From Deltaproteobacteria bacterium (GTDB lineage Bacteria; Myxococcota; Kuafuiibacteriia; Kuafuiibacteriales; Kuafuiibacteriaceae), in assembly GCA_016703535.1 (NCBI GenBank), contig JADJBV010000002.1, positions 124,001-188,000 on the forward strand: DNA of 64,000 nt, read 5' to 3'. The notes below the pieces were generated by a model. It ran no database searches. It worked only from the letters and a program-made list of their open reading frames with translations, and was not told where the DNA came from. Of this stretch, positions 57,425 through 64,000 are shown piece by piece. The position numbers and the translations under genes are program-made. Within the stretch, counting starts at the first letter, position 1. Each line of letters begins with the position of its first letter.

Positions 57425-57438
57425 CAACGCGTTGTTGG
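57425..57438 (+). repeat. 14-bp repeat shared with attC-like site
   Basis: CAACGCGTTGTTGG here is an exact direct copy of 55117-55130 in the attC-like hairpin. It lies in the 221-base gap between the DUF5131 and HEPN genes. Two identical 14-mers flanking the tcmP/DUF5131 pair suggest cassette boundaries or a shared recombination site. No full hairpin was seen around this copy. Confidence 0.45.
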
Positions 57439-57476
57439 CCCGCCGACTCGAGAAGCCCTGCCTTAGCAAGGCTTAC

Positions 57477-58421
57477 TCACCGGCGCGCCGTGCTCCCCGA
57501 CGCGAGTTGCAGTTTGGGAAGGACGCGCAGCAAGTAGATGGTCATCTCGCGGACCTCACCGTGAACGTTAGCTATCGAAACGCTTTCTTCCAAGTGCCTC
57601 CATGCACTGTGATTGTAGTGGATCCTGAAGAGCCATAACATGACCAATTCCGAACTGGACATGGTGCGCCACTTCTCGCAGGCGCGCGCATGAATTCCAG
57701 CACCATCCTCTGACACGTCCCAATAGTCATCAAAAGCACACATAGGAGAAATCGTCCCGTCGTATCGCCGAAACGCCCAGTCCCACAGCCGCCGGAAGGC
57801 ACCGGCGCGCGAGTATTCAGGGCCCGCATATTTCGCCTCGATCTCCCGATGAACGCCTGCGAGGAAGGCCTCCATCTTGCCGAAAGCATCGGAAACATAT
57901 CCGGCATCGAGATCAAGGCGATCCCCATACTTACGACTCCGTGCGAGGTTCCCGGTCTTTGCAAGATATGAGTCATTGACGAATAGGTTGTTGTGCAGGA
58001 GGAGGTTTCTTGATTCCTTGATTTCGAGAAGCTCCGGCAGCTGGGAAATGGCTTCTTCATTCAAAGAAAGGTCCTGAGAAAATCTCTTTCGGTAGTCGGA
58101 GAGGCTCTGATAGGAGAGCTTCTCTACTTGTCGCGCCGCAACGCGTTCAATACGGGCAAGCTGAAGGTCTTCAAGCTTTGCTTGGAGTTCCTTAGATATT
58201 TTCTGCGGAAATTCGCTAAGGTAGCGAATATGCGTATCGCTCACCGCCGTCTCGAGCCTCGCGACCGCGATAACGAAGAGTCCTTCGCGAACAACCCGCG
58301 CACCCTTCTGGCCACCGTCCTGAGCGAGAAGAGCGGCTTGTAATTCTGCGAGGCTTCTCTGTGCCTCTCGAATTGGGTCAACAAGATCATCGGCGATCAG
58401 CAGGTTCGGTGGTGATTCCAT
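57477..58421 (-). CDS. HEPN-motif protein
   Basis: A 314-residue, largely helical, cytoplasmic protein starting MESPPNLLIADDLVDPIRE. In its middle it carries EIKESRNLLLHNNLFVN: the R-N-x3-H form of the HEPN RNase motif (R-x4-6-H). An N-terminal helix pair with VVREGLFVIAVARLETAV supports the four-helix HEPN bundle. HEPN proteins in defence systems cut tRNA or mRNA during infection. The last 140 residues have a separate Trp-rich domain (FRRLWDWAFRRYDG). It follows the DUF5131 gene on the same strand. No antitoxin-like MNT gene is adjacent. Confidence 0.7.
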   Translation of the reverse strand: MESPPNLLIADDLVDPIREAQRSLAELQAALLAQDGGQKGARVVREGLFVIAVARLETAVSDTHIRYLSEFPQKISKELQAKLEDLQLARIERVAARQVEKLSYQSLSDYRKRFSQDLSLNEEAISQLPELLEIKESRNLLLHNNLFVNDSYLAKTGNLARSRKYGDRLDLDAGYVSDAFGKMEAFLAGVHREIEAKYAGPEYSRAGAFRRLWDWAFRRYDGTISPMCAFDDYWDVSEDGAGIHARACEKWRTMSSSELVMLWLFRIHYNHSAWRHLEESVSIANVHGEVREMTIYLLRVLPKLQLASGSTARR

Positions 58422-58443
58422 CGTGCTCCCCCGGGCATCGCAA

Positions 58444-58880
58444 TCACGTTGCGGCAATCTGGCGCCTTGGTCTCCGCGTCCACATCGGTCGGCCCAACGC
58501 CCATTCTGCCTCCTTGGTGCCGCGAATGTTCATGAGGTCGGGGTTGGCGGCCAGGCCTGTCTGAATCAAGAAGCTCTCCAGGTCATTGATATGGGTGTTG
58601 TTGGCGTGCCCCTCTTGTAGTCCGCCAAGAACTGTTGGTACCGGGTTAGTTTGTCGTGCGCGAAGACCTCTTGCTTGAACGACTTCGTCGCCTTGCCCAC
58701 GTAGCCGGGAGTCCAGCCCTTCCCGGCCCGAATGCCAAAGATGTAGCAACCCTTGCGGCCGCCGAGATCGTCGTTGTCGCCCCAGAAGCTCTGAACGTTC
58801 TCGTTCGTGATGGTGCGCCCGCCTTTCCCGGCGTAGACCGGAACGTCCCTCGGACGCTCCACAGTGAAGATCGTCTTCAT
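58444..58880 (-). pseudogene. GIY-YIG nuclease-domain protein, frameshifted
   Basis: From ATG 58880 the frame encodes MKTIFTVERPRDVPVYAGK and a GIY-YIG-type core: GCYIFGIRAGKGWTPGYVGKA, with Y, G, R and K in the right places, then HDKLTRYQQFLADYKRG. About 260 bases in, the reading continues only in another frame as HANNTHINDLESFLIQTG, which holds the catalytic Glu (LESFLI) and a conserved NIRGTKEAEWAL ending. One G lost from the run near 58623 explains this. GIY-YIG proteins are homing, restriction or repair nucleases. With the frame repaired, the product would be about 145 residues, and it would pair well with the neighbouring HEPN gene. Only 22 bases separate the two. Confidence 0.75.
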
Positions 58881-59125
58881 GCTCTTGCTCGGCTACCATG
58901 CCGCGTTGAGTCGGATCCAGAACCCCGCCCTTCGACAGGTTGGACCGCCCCAAGACGCGGGGGCGAAAGCCGACGTTGACCGACCAGCCGCACGCACGAA
59001 CCGCGACGGTCACCGACCCCCGCCAGGGCCACCTCCGCACCCGCCCCAACGCCGGACCTGCCGCCGCGGCCCCTTCGGATCTCCAGGTGCTCGCCGTTGC
59101 GTTCGATGGGCAGAAGGTTGGGCGT
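58881..59125. other. Gap without a convincing gene
   Basis: This stretch lies between the GIY-YIG remnant and the detached channel tail. It is GC-rich with a few short open frames of biased composition, none with a ribosome binding site or recognisable motif. I see no gene here. Confidence 0.5.
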
Positions 59126-59194
59126 TAGGTTGCGGTGTCGGTCCCGTCGGCCAGAGGGCGGCCGCAGTGGGGACAACTTGGGCCCGACGTCGGG
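59126..59194 (-). pseudogene. Detached zinc-ribbon tail of the potassium channel gene
   Basis: If the IS21-type element is removed, the channel frame (ending ...RSRRLT) runs straight across the junction, with no frame change, into PTSGPSCPHCGRPLADGTDT and then a TAA at 59126-59128. The CPHCG motif is a zinc-ribbon knuckle, a common C-terminal feature of bacterial ion channels. The fragment has no start of its own and is therefore dead coding sequence left on the far side of the insertion. Confidence 0.75.
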
Positions 59195-59341
59195 TGCGGA
59201 TTTCGGGGCATCGTGGACACCGAGATCGGGGCATCGTGGACACCGAGATCGGGCATCGTGGACACCGAGATCGGGCATCGTGGACACCGAGATCGGGCAT
59301 CGTGGACACCGAGATCGGGCATCGTGGACACCCAGACCGTG
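59195..59341. repeat. Left terminal repeats of IS21-type element (22-bp units)
   Basis: Five exact or near-exact 22-bp units (CATCGTGGACACCGAGATCG plus GG) start at 59209, 59232, 59254, 59276 and 59298; a degenerate sixth starts at 59320. They are the other-strand equivalents of the right-end units and resemble the multiple transposase-binding repeats (L1, L2, L3) of IS21. The number of copies is larger than at the right end. Confidence 0.85.
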
Positions 59342-59422
59342 GGTCGACTCGAGGCCGGTGACCCGAGTGGAGTGACGTCGAACCGTCGTTTCCCCAAGCG
59401 CAGCGAGGATCAGTCTCGGCGC

Positions 59423-60969
59423 ATGGCAACGGAGCGACTGACGATGAGAAAGACCAGAGAGATCCTGAGGCTTCGGTGGAGCCTCGGGAAGAGCACAAGA
59501 CAGACTGCCGCCGCCGTCGGCGCCAGCACCGGCGTCGTGGGCAAGGCGACCAGCCGCGCAGAGGCCGCTGGGCTCGATTGGGCCGCGGTCGAGGCACTCG
59601 ACGACGGCCAGCTTGAGCGTCGGCTCTACGGCGAGCCAGCAGCGCCGGGGTCGATCCGGCCGGAGCCTGACCCCGGCACATCCACCAGGAGCTCAAGAAG
59701 CCGGGCGTGACGCTCGAGCTTCTGCACCTGGAGTACATCGAGGAACACCCGTCAGGGCTTCAGTACACAGCGTTCACAGAGCGCTACCGGGCCTGGAAGA
59801 AGCGGCATGGCCTGACGATGCGGCAGTCCCAAAAGGCAGGCGAGAAGATGTACATCGACTTCTCCGGCAAGAAGCCGCAGTTGGTCGACCGGAACACCGG
59901 CGAGGTCATCGAGGTCGAGCTGTTCGTCGCTGCGCTCGGAGCATCGAGCTACACGTACGTGGAGGCGACGCGGACCCAGGCGATCGCAGATTGGGTCCTG
60001 GCCCACGACCACGCGGTAGCGTATTTCGGCGGCGTCGCCGAGGTCTGGGTGCCAGACTGCCTCAAGAGCGCGGTGACGCGCGCAGACCGCTACGAGCCCG
60101 ACATCCAGCGGACCTACTTGGACCAGGCTCGCCACTACGGCGCGATCGTGATCCCGGCTCGACCTCGAAAGCCTCGCGACAAAGGAAAGGTCGAGGTCGC
60201 GGTGCAGGTCGCCCAGCGATGGATTCTCGCCCGTCTTCGCCACGAAACCTTCTTCACGCTCGAGGAGCTGAACGCCCGCATCCGCGAACTCTGCGACTCA
60301 TTGAACGCCCGGCCCCGCAAGCAGCTCGGAGGCGTGTCACGTTGTGATCTATACGAGCGCATCGAGCGCCCCGCGCTCAAGCCGGTGCCAACGACGAGCT
60401 TCGTGCCGCGGAGCTGGAAGAAGGTTCGACCGAACTCCGACTATCACGTGCAGGTCGAGCACCACTGGTATTCGGTGCCGCACGCCCTGGCTCACGAGGA
60501 GATGGAGGCGTGCTTCAACGGCTCAACGGTGGAGATCCTCCACTACAACAACCGGGTCGCGTCTCATCCGCGCAGCCACGTGATGTACGGGCACACCACC
60601 GACCCGGAGCATCGCCCGCCGAACCATAAGGCGTGGGCCGAGCGAGACCCGGGCGGGCTCGTCGAATGGGCAGAAAAGACGGGCCCAAATGCGGCAGCGA
60701 TGATGCAGCGGATCTTCGAGAGTAACACTCACCGCGACCAGACGTGGCGCTCGGGCCGCGCGCTGATGCGGATGGGAGAGACCTACGGTGCAGCGCGCAC
60801 GGAGGTGGCGTGCGAACGGGCGCTGAGATTCGGTGCGCGTTCGTACAAGCCCATCGAGCGGATGTTGAAGAACGGGTTCGATCTGCGGCCGCATCCCGAT
60901 GACGCGGAGCCACAAGCGCCGCCGATCGCGCACGACCAGATCCGCGGCCCTGGCTACTTCCTGAACTGA
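59423..60969 (+). pseudogene. istA: IS21-type transposase IstA with frameshift
   Basis: ATG 59423 starts MATERLTMRKTREILRLRW, the N-terminal helix-turn-helix of IstA, and the frame stops early at 59710. The rest continues in another frame from about 59676, with HIHQELKKPGVTLELLHLEY, the DDE catalytic core (MYIDFSGKK, VWVPDCLKSA, then the Glu in GKVEVAVQV) and a C-terminal beta-barrel-like region. One base missing in the CCCCGG run near 59671-59676 restores a single protein of about 515 residues, the normal IstA size. The product cuts and joins the element ends with IstB. Confidence 0.85.
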
Positions 60970-60983
60970 GTGAGGAGACCACC

Positions 60984-61703
60984 ATGTTGAACGAACCGAC
61001 CAAAGAGAAGCTGTACACGATGCGGTTGCCGGTGATGGCTGGCGCCTGGCTGGAACAACAAAAGGATCCCAAGATGCCTTCGCTAGGCTTCGACGAGCGC
61101 TTCGGGCTACTGGTCGACGCCGAGTACTTGGCGCGGGACAATCGGCGGCTGCAGCGGCGTCTGAAGGAGGCCCAACTTCGGCTACCCGAGGCCTGCATTG
61201 AGGACGTCGAAGCGTCCACCGCCCGGGGCCTGGAGAAGGCTCAGCTCGCCCAGCTCGGCACGTGCAAGTGGGTCGCCGAGCACCACAACGTCTTGATCTC
61301 CGGGCCCACCGGCGTGGGCAAGAGCTTCGTGGCTTGTGCCCTGGGCCAGCTGGCGTGCCGGCGAGGATTCCGTGTCCTGTACCGGCGGATGCCTCGGCTA
61401 TTCGAGGAGCTGAGCCTGGCGAAGTCCGACGGGACGTACACGAAGAGACTGGCCCAGCTGGCGCGCGCAGACGTGATGGTCGTAGACGACTTCGGCCTCG
61501 GCACGGTGAAGGAGAGCCAGCGGCATGATCTGCTGGAGGTCCTTGAGGATCGATACGGGCGCAGGTCGATGGTGCTCACCAGCCAGCTTCCGGTCACCAA
61601 GTGGCATGACTGGATCGGGGACCCCACGTTGGCCGATGCGATCTTGGACAGACTGGTCCACAATGCCTACAAGATGACTCTGAAAGGGGAATCCAGAAGA
61701 TAG
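60984..61703 (+). CDS. istB: IS21-type helper ATPase IstB
   Basis: A 239-residue AAA+ protein with Walker A (GPTGVGKSF near residue 104), Walker B (VMVVDDFG) and a sensor segment (SMVLTSQLP), the IstB/DnaC-like family. It selects the target and stimulates IstA. ATG 60984 follows GAGGAGA and lies 14 bases after istA. The protein appears complete. Confidence 0.95.
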   Translation: MLNEPTKEKLYTMRLPVMAGAWLEQQKDPKMPSLGFDERFGLLVDAEYLARDNRRLQRRLKEAQLRLPEACIEDVEASTARGLEKAQLAQLGTCKWVAEHHNVLISGPTGVGKSFVACALGQLACRRGFRVLYRRMPRLFEELSLAKSDGTYTKRLAQLARADVMVVDDFGLGTVKESQRHDLLEVLEDRYGRRSMVLTSQLPVTKWHDWIGDPTLADAILDRLVHNAYKMTLKGESRR

Positions 61704-61769
61704 TAGATGGCGAAAGAGCAGACCTGACACCCAGACGGACAGACGTCGCTTCGCTCCGGATCGGGCCGA

Positions 61770-61817
61770 GGTGATCACGATGGCCGATTCAGGTGATCAC
61801 GATCGCCGAAATGCGCA
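61770..61817. repeat. Right terminal repeats of IS21-type element
   Basis: Two 22-bp units (GGTGATCACGATGGCCGATT plus CA from 61770; GGTGATCACGATCGCCGAAA plus TG from 61792) followed by CGCA. They match the left-end units on the opposite strand at about 17 of 22 positions. The stop codon of the interrupted channel gene lies inside the first unit. Confidence 0.85.
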
Positions 61818-62605
61818 GTGAGGCGGCGGCTGCGCAGCTCTTCAACGAAGGCGCCGCCCAAGACGCCGGCCGGGAGGGCAAAGATGCCGATCCCCAAGAA
61901 GGCGATCAAGGAAGCCAAGAGCCGCCCCCACGGGGTCGTCGGGACGACGTCGCCATAACCGACGGTGGTCAAGGTGGTCATGGCCCACCACATGGAGGCC
62001 GGGATGCTCGAGAACTGCTCGGGCTGGGCTTCACTCTCCAGCTGATACATCAAGGTCCCGCAGACGATCGTCAATAACACCGCGATGAAGGCAAAGACCA
62101 CGATCTCGCCGCTGGTCTTCTTGAGGACTCGGGCCAGGGTCTGGATGGCGACGCTGTAGCGCCCCAGCTTGAGGATCCGCAGCAGCCGAAGGAGCCGGGC
62201 CATCCGGAGCACCCGGAGATCGAACAGGCCGGAGAGGCCTACGACCCCCGGGATGATGGCGACCAGGTCCACCAGGGCTAAAGGAGTCATGGCCCAGCGG
62301 AGTCGGCCGAGGATCGGAGCACGGAAGCGGGCCGACTCGACGATGGCGTAGAGTCGAAGCGCGTATTCGAGCCCGAAGACCGCCAGCGACATGAGCTCGA
62401 ATTGCCGAATGAGCGCGGCCAAGGTGGGATCGATCTTGGGCACCGAGTCGAGCACCACGGCGATAACGTTGAGGAGCACCAAGACGGTGATCGCCAAGCC
62501 CAGGCGCCGGGCGCCCACGGGGTAGTGTTCGCCTACCTCCAGCAGGTCGAAGAGTTGGGCGCGCAGGCGCTGTGGCCTGGGGCCGGAACCATGATCGGAC
62601 AGCGA
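61775..62605 (-). CDS. Voltage-gated potassium-channel-like ion transporter, 3' end replaced by IS
   Basis: A 276-residue channel with six helices: S1-S3, a basic S4 (LRVLRMARLLRLLRILKLG), S5, the pore with the selectivity filter TTVGYGD and S6. It would pass potassium across the inner membrane, gated by voltage. The start is ATG 62605. The last 13 residues (AHFGDRDHLNRPS) are encoded by the IS21-type right end, so the original C-terminus, which can be read beyond the element as a zinc ribbon, is missing. The pore region is intact, so the truncated protein might still work. Confidence 0.9.
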   Translation of the reverse strand, partial: SLSDHGSGPRPQRLRAQLFDLLEVGEHYPVGARRLGLAITVLVLLNVIAVVLDSVPKIDPTLAALIRQFELMSLAVFGLEYALRLYAIVESARFRAPILGRLRWAMTPLALVDLVAIIPGVVGLSGLFDLRVLRMARLLRLLRILKLGRYSVAIQTLARVLKKTSGEIVVFAFIAVLLTIVCGTLMYQLESEAQPEQFSSIPASMWWAMTTLTTVGYGDVVPTTPWGRLLASLIAFLGIGIFALPAGVLGGAFVEELRSRRLTAHFGDRDHLNRPS

Positions 62606-62718
62606 CATCAAGAGCAGCACTGACACCAACCCGTGCCCGAGTCGATGTCGGACCTTGGCTGACTTGAGGGTCTATTGTGAAGATTCGAACCTGAGTATTC
62701 TGAGCTTGGGGGGAACTC

Positions 62719-63981
62719 ATGACCGATCTTTCCGTGCTCGATGTGGAGACTACAGGTCTCTTTCCCAAGGCCGATCGCGTCTTGGAGGTCGCGGTCGTTC
62801 GTCTCAACTCGGACGGAACCCAGGCCCGGGTCTTTGAGTCGCTGCTCAACCCCGGTCGGGACGTCGGGCCTACAGACATCCATGGGATCACGGCCCGGGA
62901 CGTCCGAGAGGCGCCGGGCTTTGAAGACGTCGCTGGGACCGTCTTCGAGTTGCTGGCCGATGCGGTGATCGTTGGCCACAACGTCCGCTTCGACCTGGGC
63001 TTCCTCGCGGCCGAAGCGCGACGAGCGGGTTGGACTTTGCCGCCCGCCGCGTGGCTGGACACCATGAGCTTGAGTGACCTGGCGGGCTTCAGCGACCAAG
63101 GCCGATCGCTGCGAGCGTGTTGTCAGGCCGCGGGGTTGAGCCCGTTGGCGAGCCACCGAGCCTTGGACGACGCCCGCGCGACCGCCGAGCTGTTCCGCCA
63201 CTGCCGACGCGCTGCGCCTGAGCACGTCGAGCCCAAGCTTAGGGGCTTGTCGGGTGCGCCCCTGGACCTCTGGCCTCGCCCGAGTCGACGCCTCAGCCCA
63301 GTGTGTCGGGCGGCCGCGGCGGAGTTGGCGGAGAAGCGTCTTTCGTATTTGGGTCGCATCGTCGATCGACTCCCGGGTGAGCTCAGCTACCAAGAAGGAG
63401 ACGGCGTCACCGCCTATTATGCGCTCCTCGACCGGGTGCTGGAGGACCGCTTGGTGACTCCCAGCGAGTCAGAGGCCTTGCTCGCGCTGGCGTTGGAGTG
63501 GGGCCTGACGGCGGCCGAGGTGCGTCGGGCCCACAGCACCTACCTGGACGCGCTGATCTGCGCTGCGCTCCGAGACGGTGAGATCTCGGCGGCCGAGTCG
63601 GAAGACCTCAAACAAGTGGCGCTCCTCTTGGGGATCGACGGCGCGGCCCTCGGTCGTCGCGCCCAGGCGGCCGTGCAAGTGGTGCGGGCAGAACCCCGGC
63701 CCGTGCAAGCGGCGGACGCCAACCTTGTCGGGCAGCGGGTCTGCTTCACGGGCGCGTTGAGGTCGACGCTCCAGGGGGTCCCCATCTCCCGGGAGAGGGC
63801 CGAAGAGCTGGCTGAGTCGGGGGGCCTGATCGTGTCAAAGGGCGTGACCCGAATGACCGATCTCTTGGTAGTGGCTGACCCCGAAACCCTCTCGGGAAAA
63901 GCGCAGAAGGCAAGACGCTACGGCACTCGCATCATGGCCGAGGCGGTGTTTTGGCCGCTGATTGGGGTTCGAGTGGACTGA
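62719..63981 (+). CDS. DnaQ-like 3'-5' exonuclease with C-terminal BRCT domain
   Basis: A 420-residue protein. Residues 1-165 are a DEDDh exonuclease: Exo I VLDVETTGLF, Exo II VGHNVRFDLGFL, Exo III HRALDDARATAE, with all acidic residues and the His present. The middle (about 225-320) is helical and resembles a TerB/DjlA-type domain. The last 85 residues are a BRCT domain (LVGQRVCFTGAL, GVTRMTDLLVV, KAQKARRYGTRIM), a phosphopeptide- or DNA-end-binding module also found in NAD-dependent ligase. Together these suggest a proofreading or repair nuclease. It is divergent from the channel gene, 113 bases between. Confidence 0.9.
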   Translation: MTDLSVLDVETTGLFPKADRVLEVAVVRLNSDGTQARVFESLLNPGRDVGPTDIHGITARDVREAPGFEDVAGTVFELLADAVIVGHNVRFDLGFLAAEARRAGWTLPPAAWLDTMSLSDLAGFSDQGRSLRACCQAAGLSPLASHRALDDARATAELFRHCRRAAPEHVEPKLRGLSGAPLDLWPRPSRRLSPVCRAAAAELAEKRLSYLGRIVDRLPGELSYQEGDGVTAYYALLDRVLEDRLVTPSESEALLALALEWGLTAAEVRRAHSTYLDALICAALRDGEISAAESEDLKQVALLLGIDGAALGRRAQAAVQVVRAEPRPVQAADANLVGQRVCFTGALRSTLQGVPISRERAEELAESGGLIVSKGVTRMTDLLVVADPETLSGKAQKARRYGTRIMAEAVFWPLIGVRVD

Positions 63982-64000
63982 CGAAGGCGCCTCGACGGAG

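Larger units (their letters stand above)
59195..61817 (+). mobile_element. IS21-family insertion sequence
   Basis: The element has istA and istB in order, a left end starting TGCGGATTTCGG and a right end which, read on the other strand, starts TGCGCATTTCGGC, so it begins TG and ends CA as IS21 elements do. Terminal 22-bp units are repeated: five near-perfect copies plus one decayed at the left, two at the right. No perfect target duplication is visible; the flanks GTCGGG and GTGAGG agree at four of six positions. It interrupts a potassium channel gene. The transposase carries one frameshift, so the copy may be inactive. Confidence 0.9.

Noticed and set aside
58485..58510. GCCCAAC-like box as a third attC site
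   Set aside because: It lies inside the GIY-YIG coding sequence and has no hairpin partner.
59209..59341. Tandem 22-bp units considered as a CRISPR array or minisatellite
   Set aside because: Units are contiguous without spacers and match the other end of the IS21-type element in inverted orientation, so they are transposase-binding end repeats.
59189..61823. Target-site duplication for the IS21-type element
   Set aside because: Flanks GTCGGG and GTGAGG agree only at four of six positions, so no duplication is called; loss or change after insertion is possible.

Overview
The window looks like chromosomal DNA of a high-GC Myxococcota-type bacterium (formerly Deltaproteobacteria). The signs are many lipoproteins with long Asp/Ala/Pro or Cys-rich regions, several ECF sigma/anti-sigma pairs, a split b6/IV-type cytochrome bc complex, frequent GTG/TTG (and probably CTG) starts, and strong use of TTG and CGG codons. 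No rRNA or tRNA gene was recognised. The taxonomic call is inference from style and gene content.

Layout. 0-8 kb: a cut lipoprotein gene, a copper type II monooxygenase-like lipoprotein, a Bax-inhibitor-1 family membrane protein, and a Rieske/cytochrome b6/subunit IV operon followed by a beta-helix lipoprotein. 8-17.9 kb: an outer-membrane barrel gene with a 1229-residue metzincin lipoprotein, an HPF-like ribosome factor, and a 1263-residue protein of unknown function that carries a zinc-peptidase-like HELQH motif. 18-28 kb: TrmB and EpmA (overlapping), FadL-type porin, RND exporter with a hemerythrin protein, a DUF2330-like protein, a PEGA lipoprotein and a hemolysin III protein. 28-32 kb: aerobic benzoyl-CoA (box) genes boxB and boxC, divergent from the regulator boxR. 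32-49 kb: DUF808 protein, a first ECF sigma/anti-sigma/envelope module, a zinc/cation efflux protein, a hybrid histidine kinase, an S9 peptidase, a Gln-rich protein with a good terminator, and a second ECF sigma/FecR/envelope module. 49-54.5 kb: several small uncharacterised genes plus two broken ones (DUF2314-ankyrin with an in-frame TAA; psuG with a frameshift).

54.5-61.8 kb is the accessory island. It holds an orphan, decaying CRISPR array, an integron attC-like hairpin and a repeated 14-mer, a TcmP / three-Cys-motif (DUF5131) pair, a HEPN-motif protein, a frameshifted GIY-YIG protein, and an IS21-family element. The IS has landed inside a voltage-gated potassium channel gene: the channel's zinc-ribbon tail can be read, in frame, on the far side of the element, while the surviving gene now ends in IS-encoded residues. 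The window closes with a DnaQ-like exonuclease/BRCT protein.

The most unusual material is this island. TcmP plus its three-Cys partner, a HEPN protein and a GIY-YIG protein beside a CRISPR remnant form a plausible but unproven defence cluster. Four genes (psuG, tcmP, the GIY-YIG gene, istA) each look one base short at a short homopolymer, so some of these lesions could be sequencing errors rather than decay.
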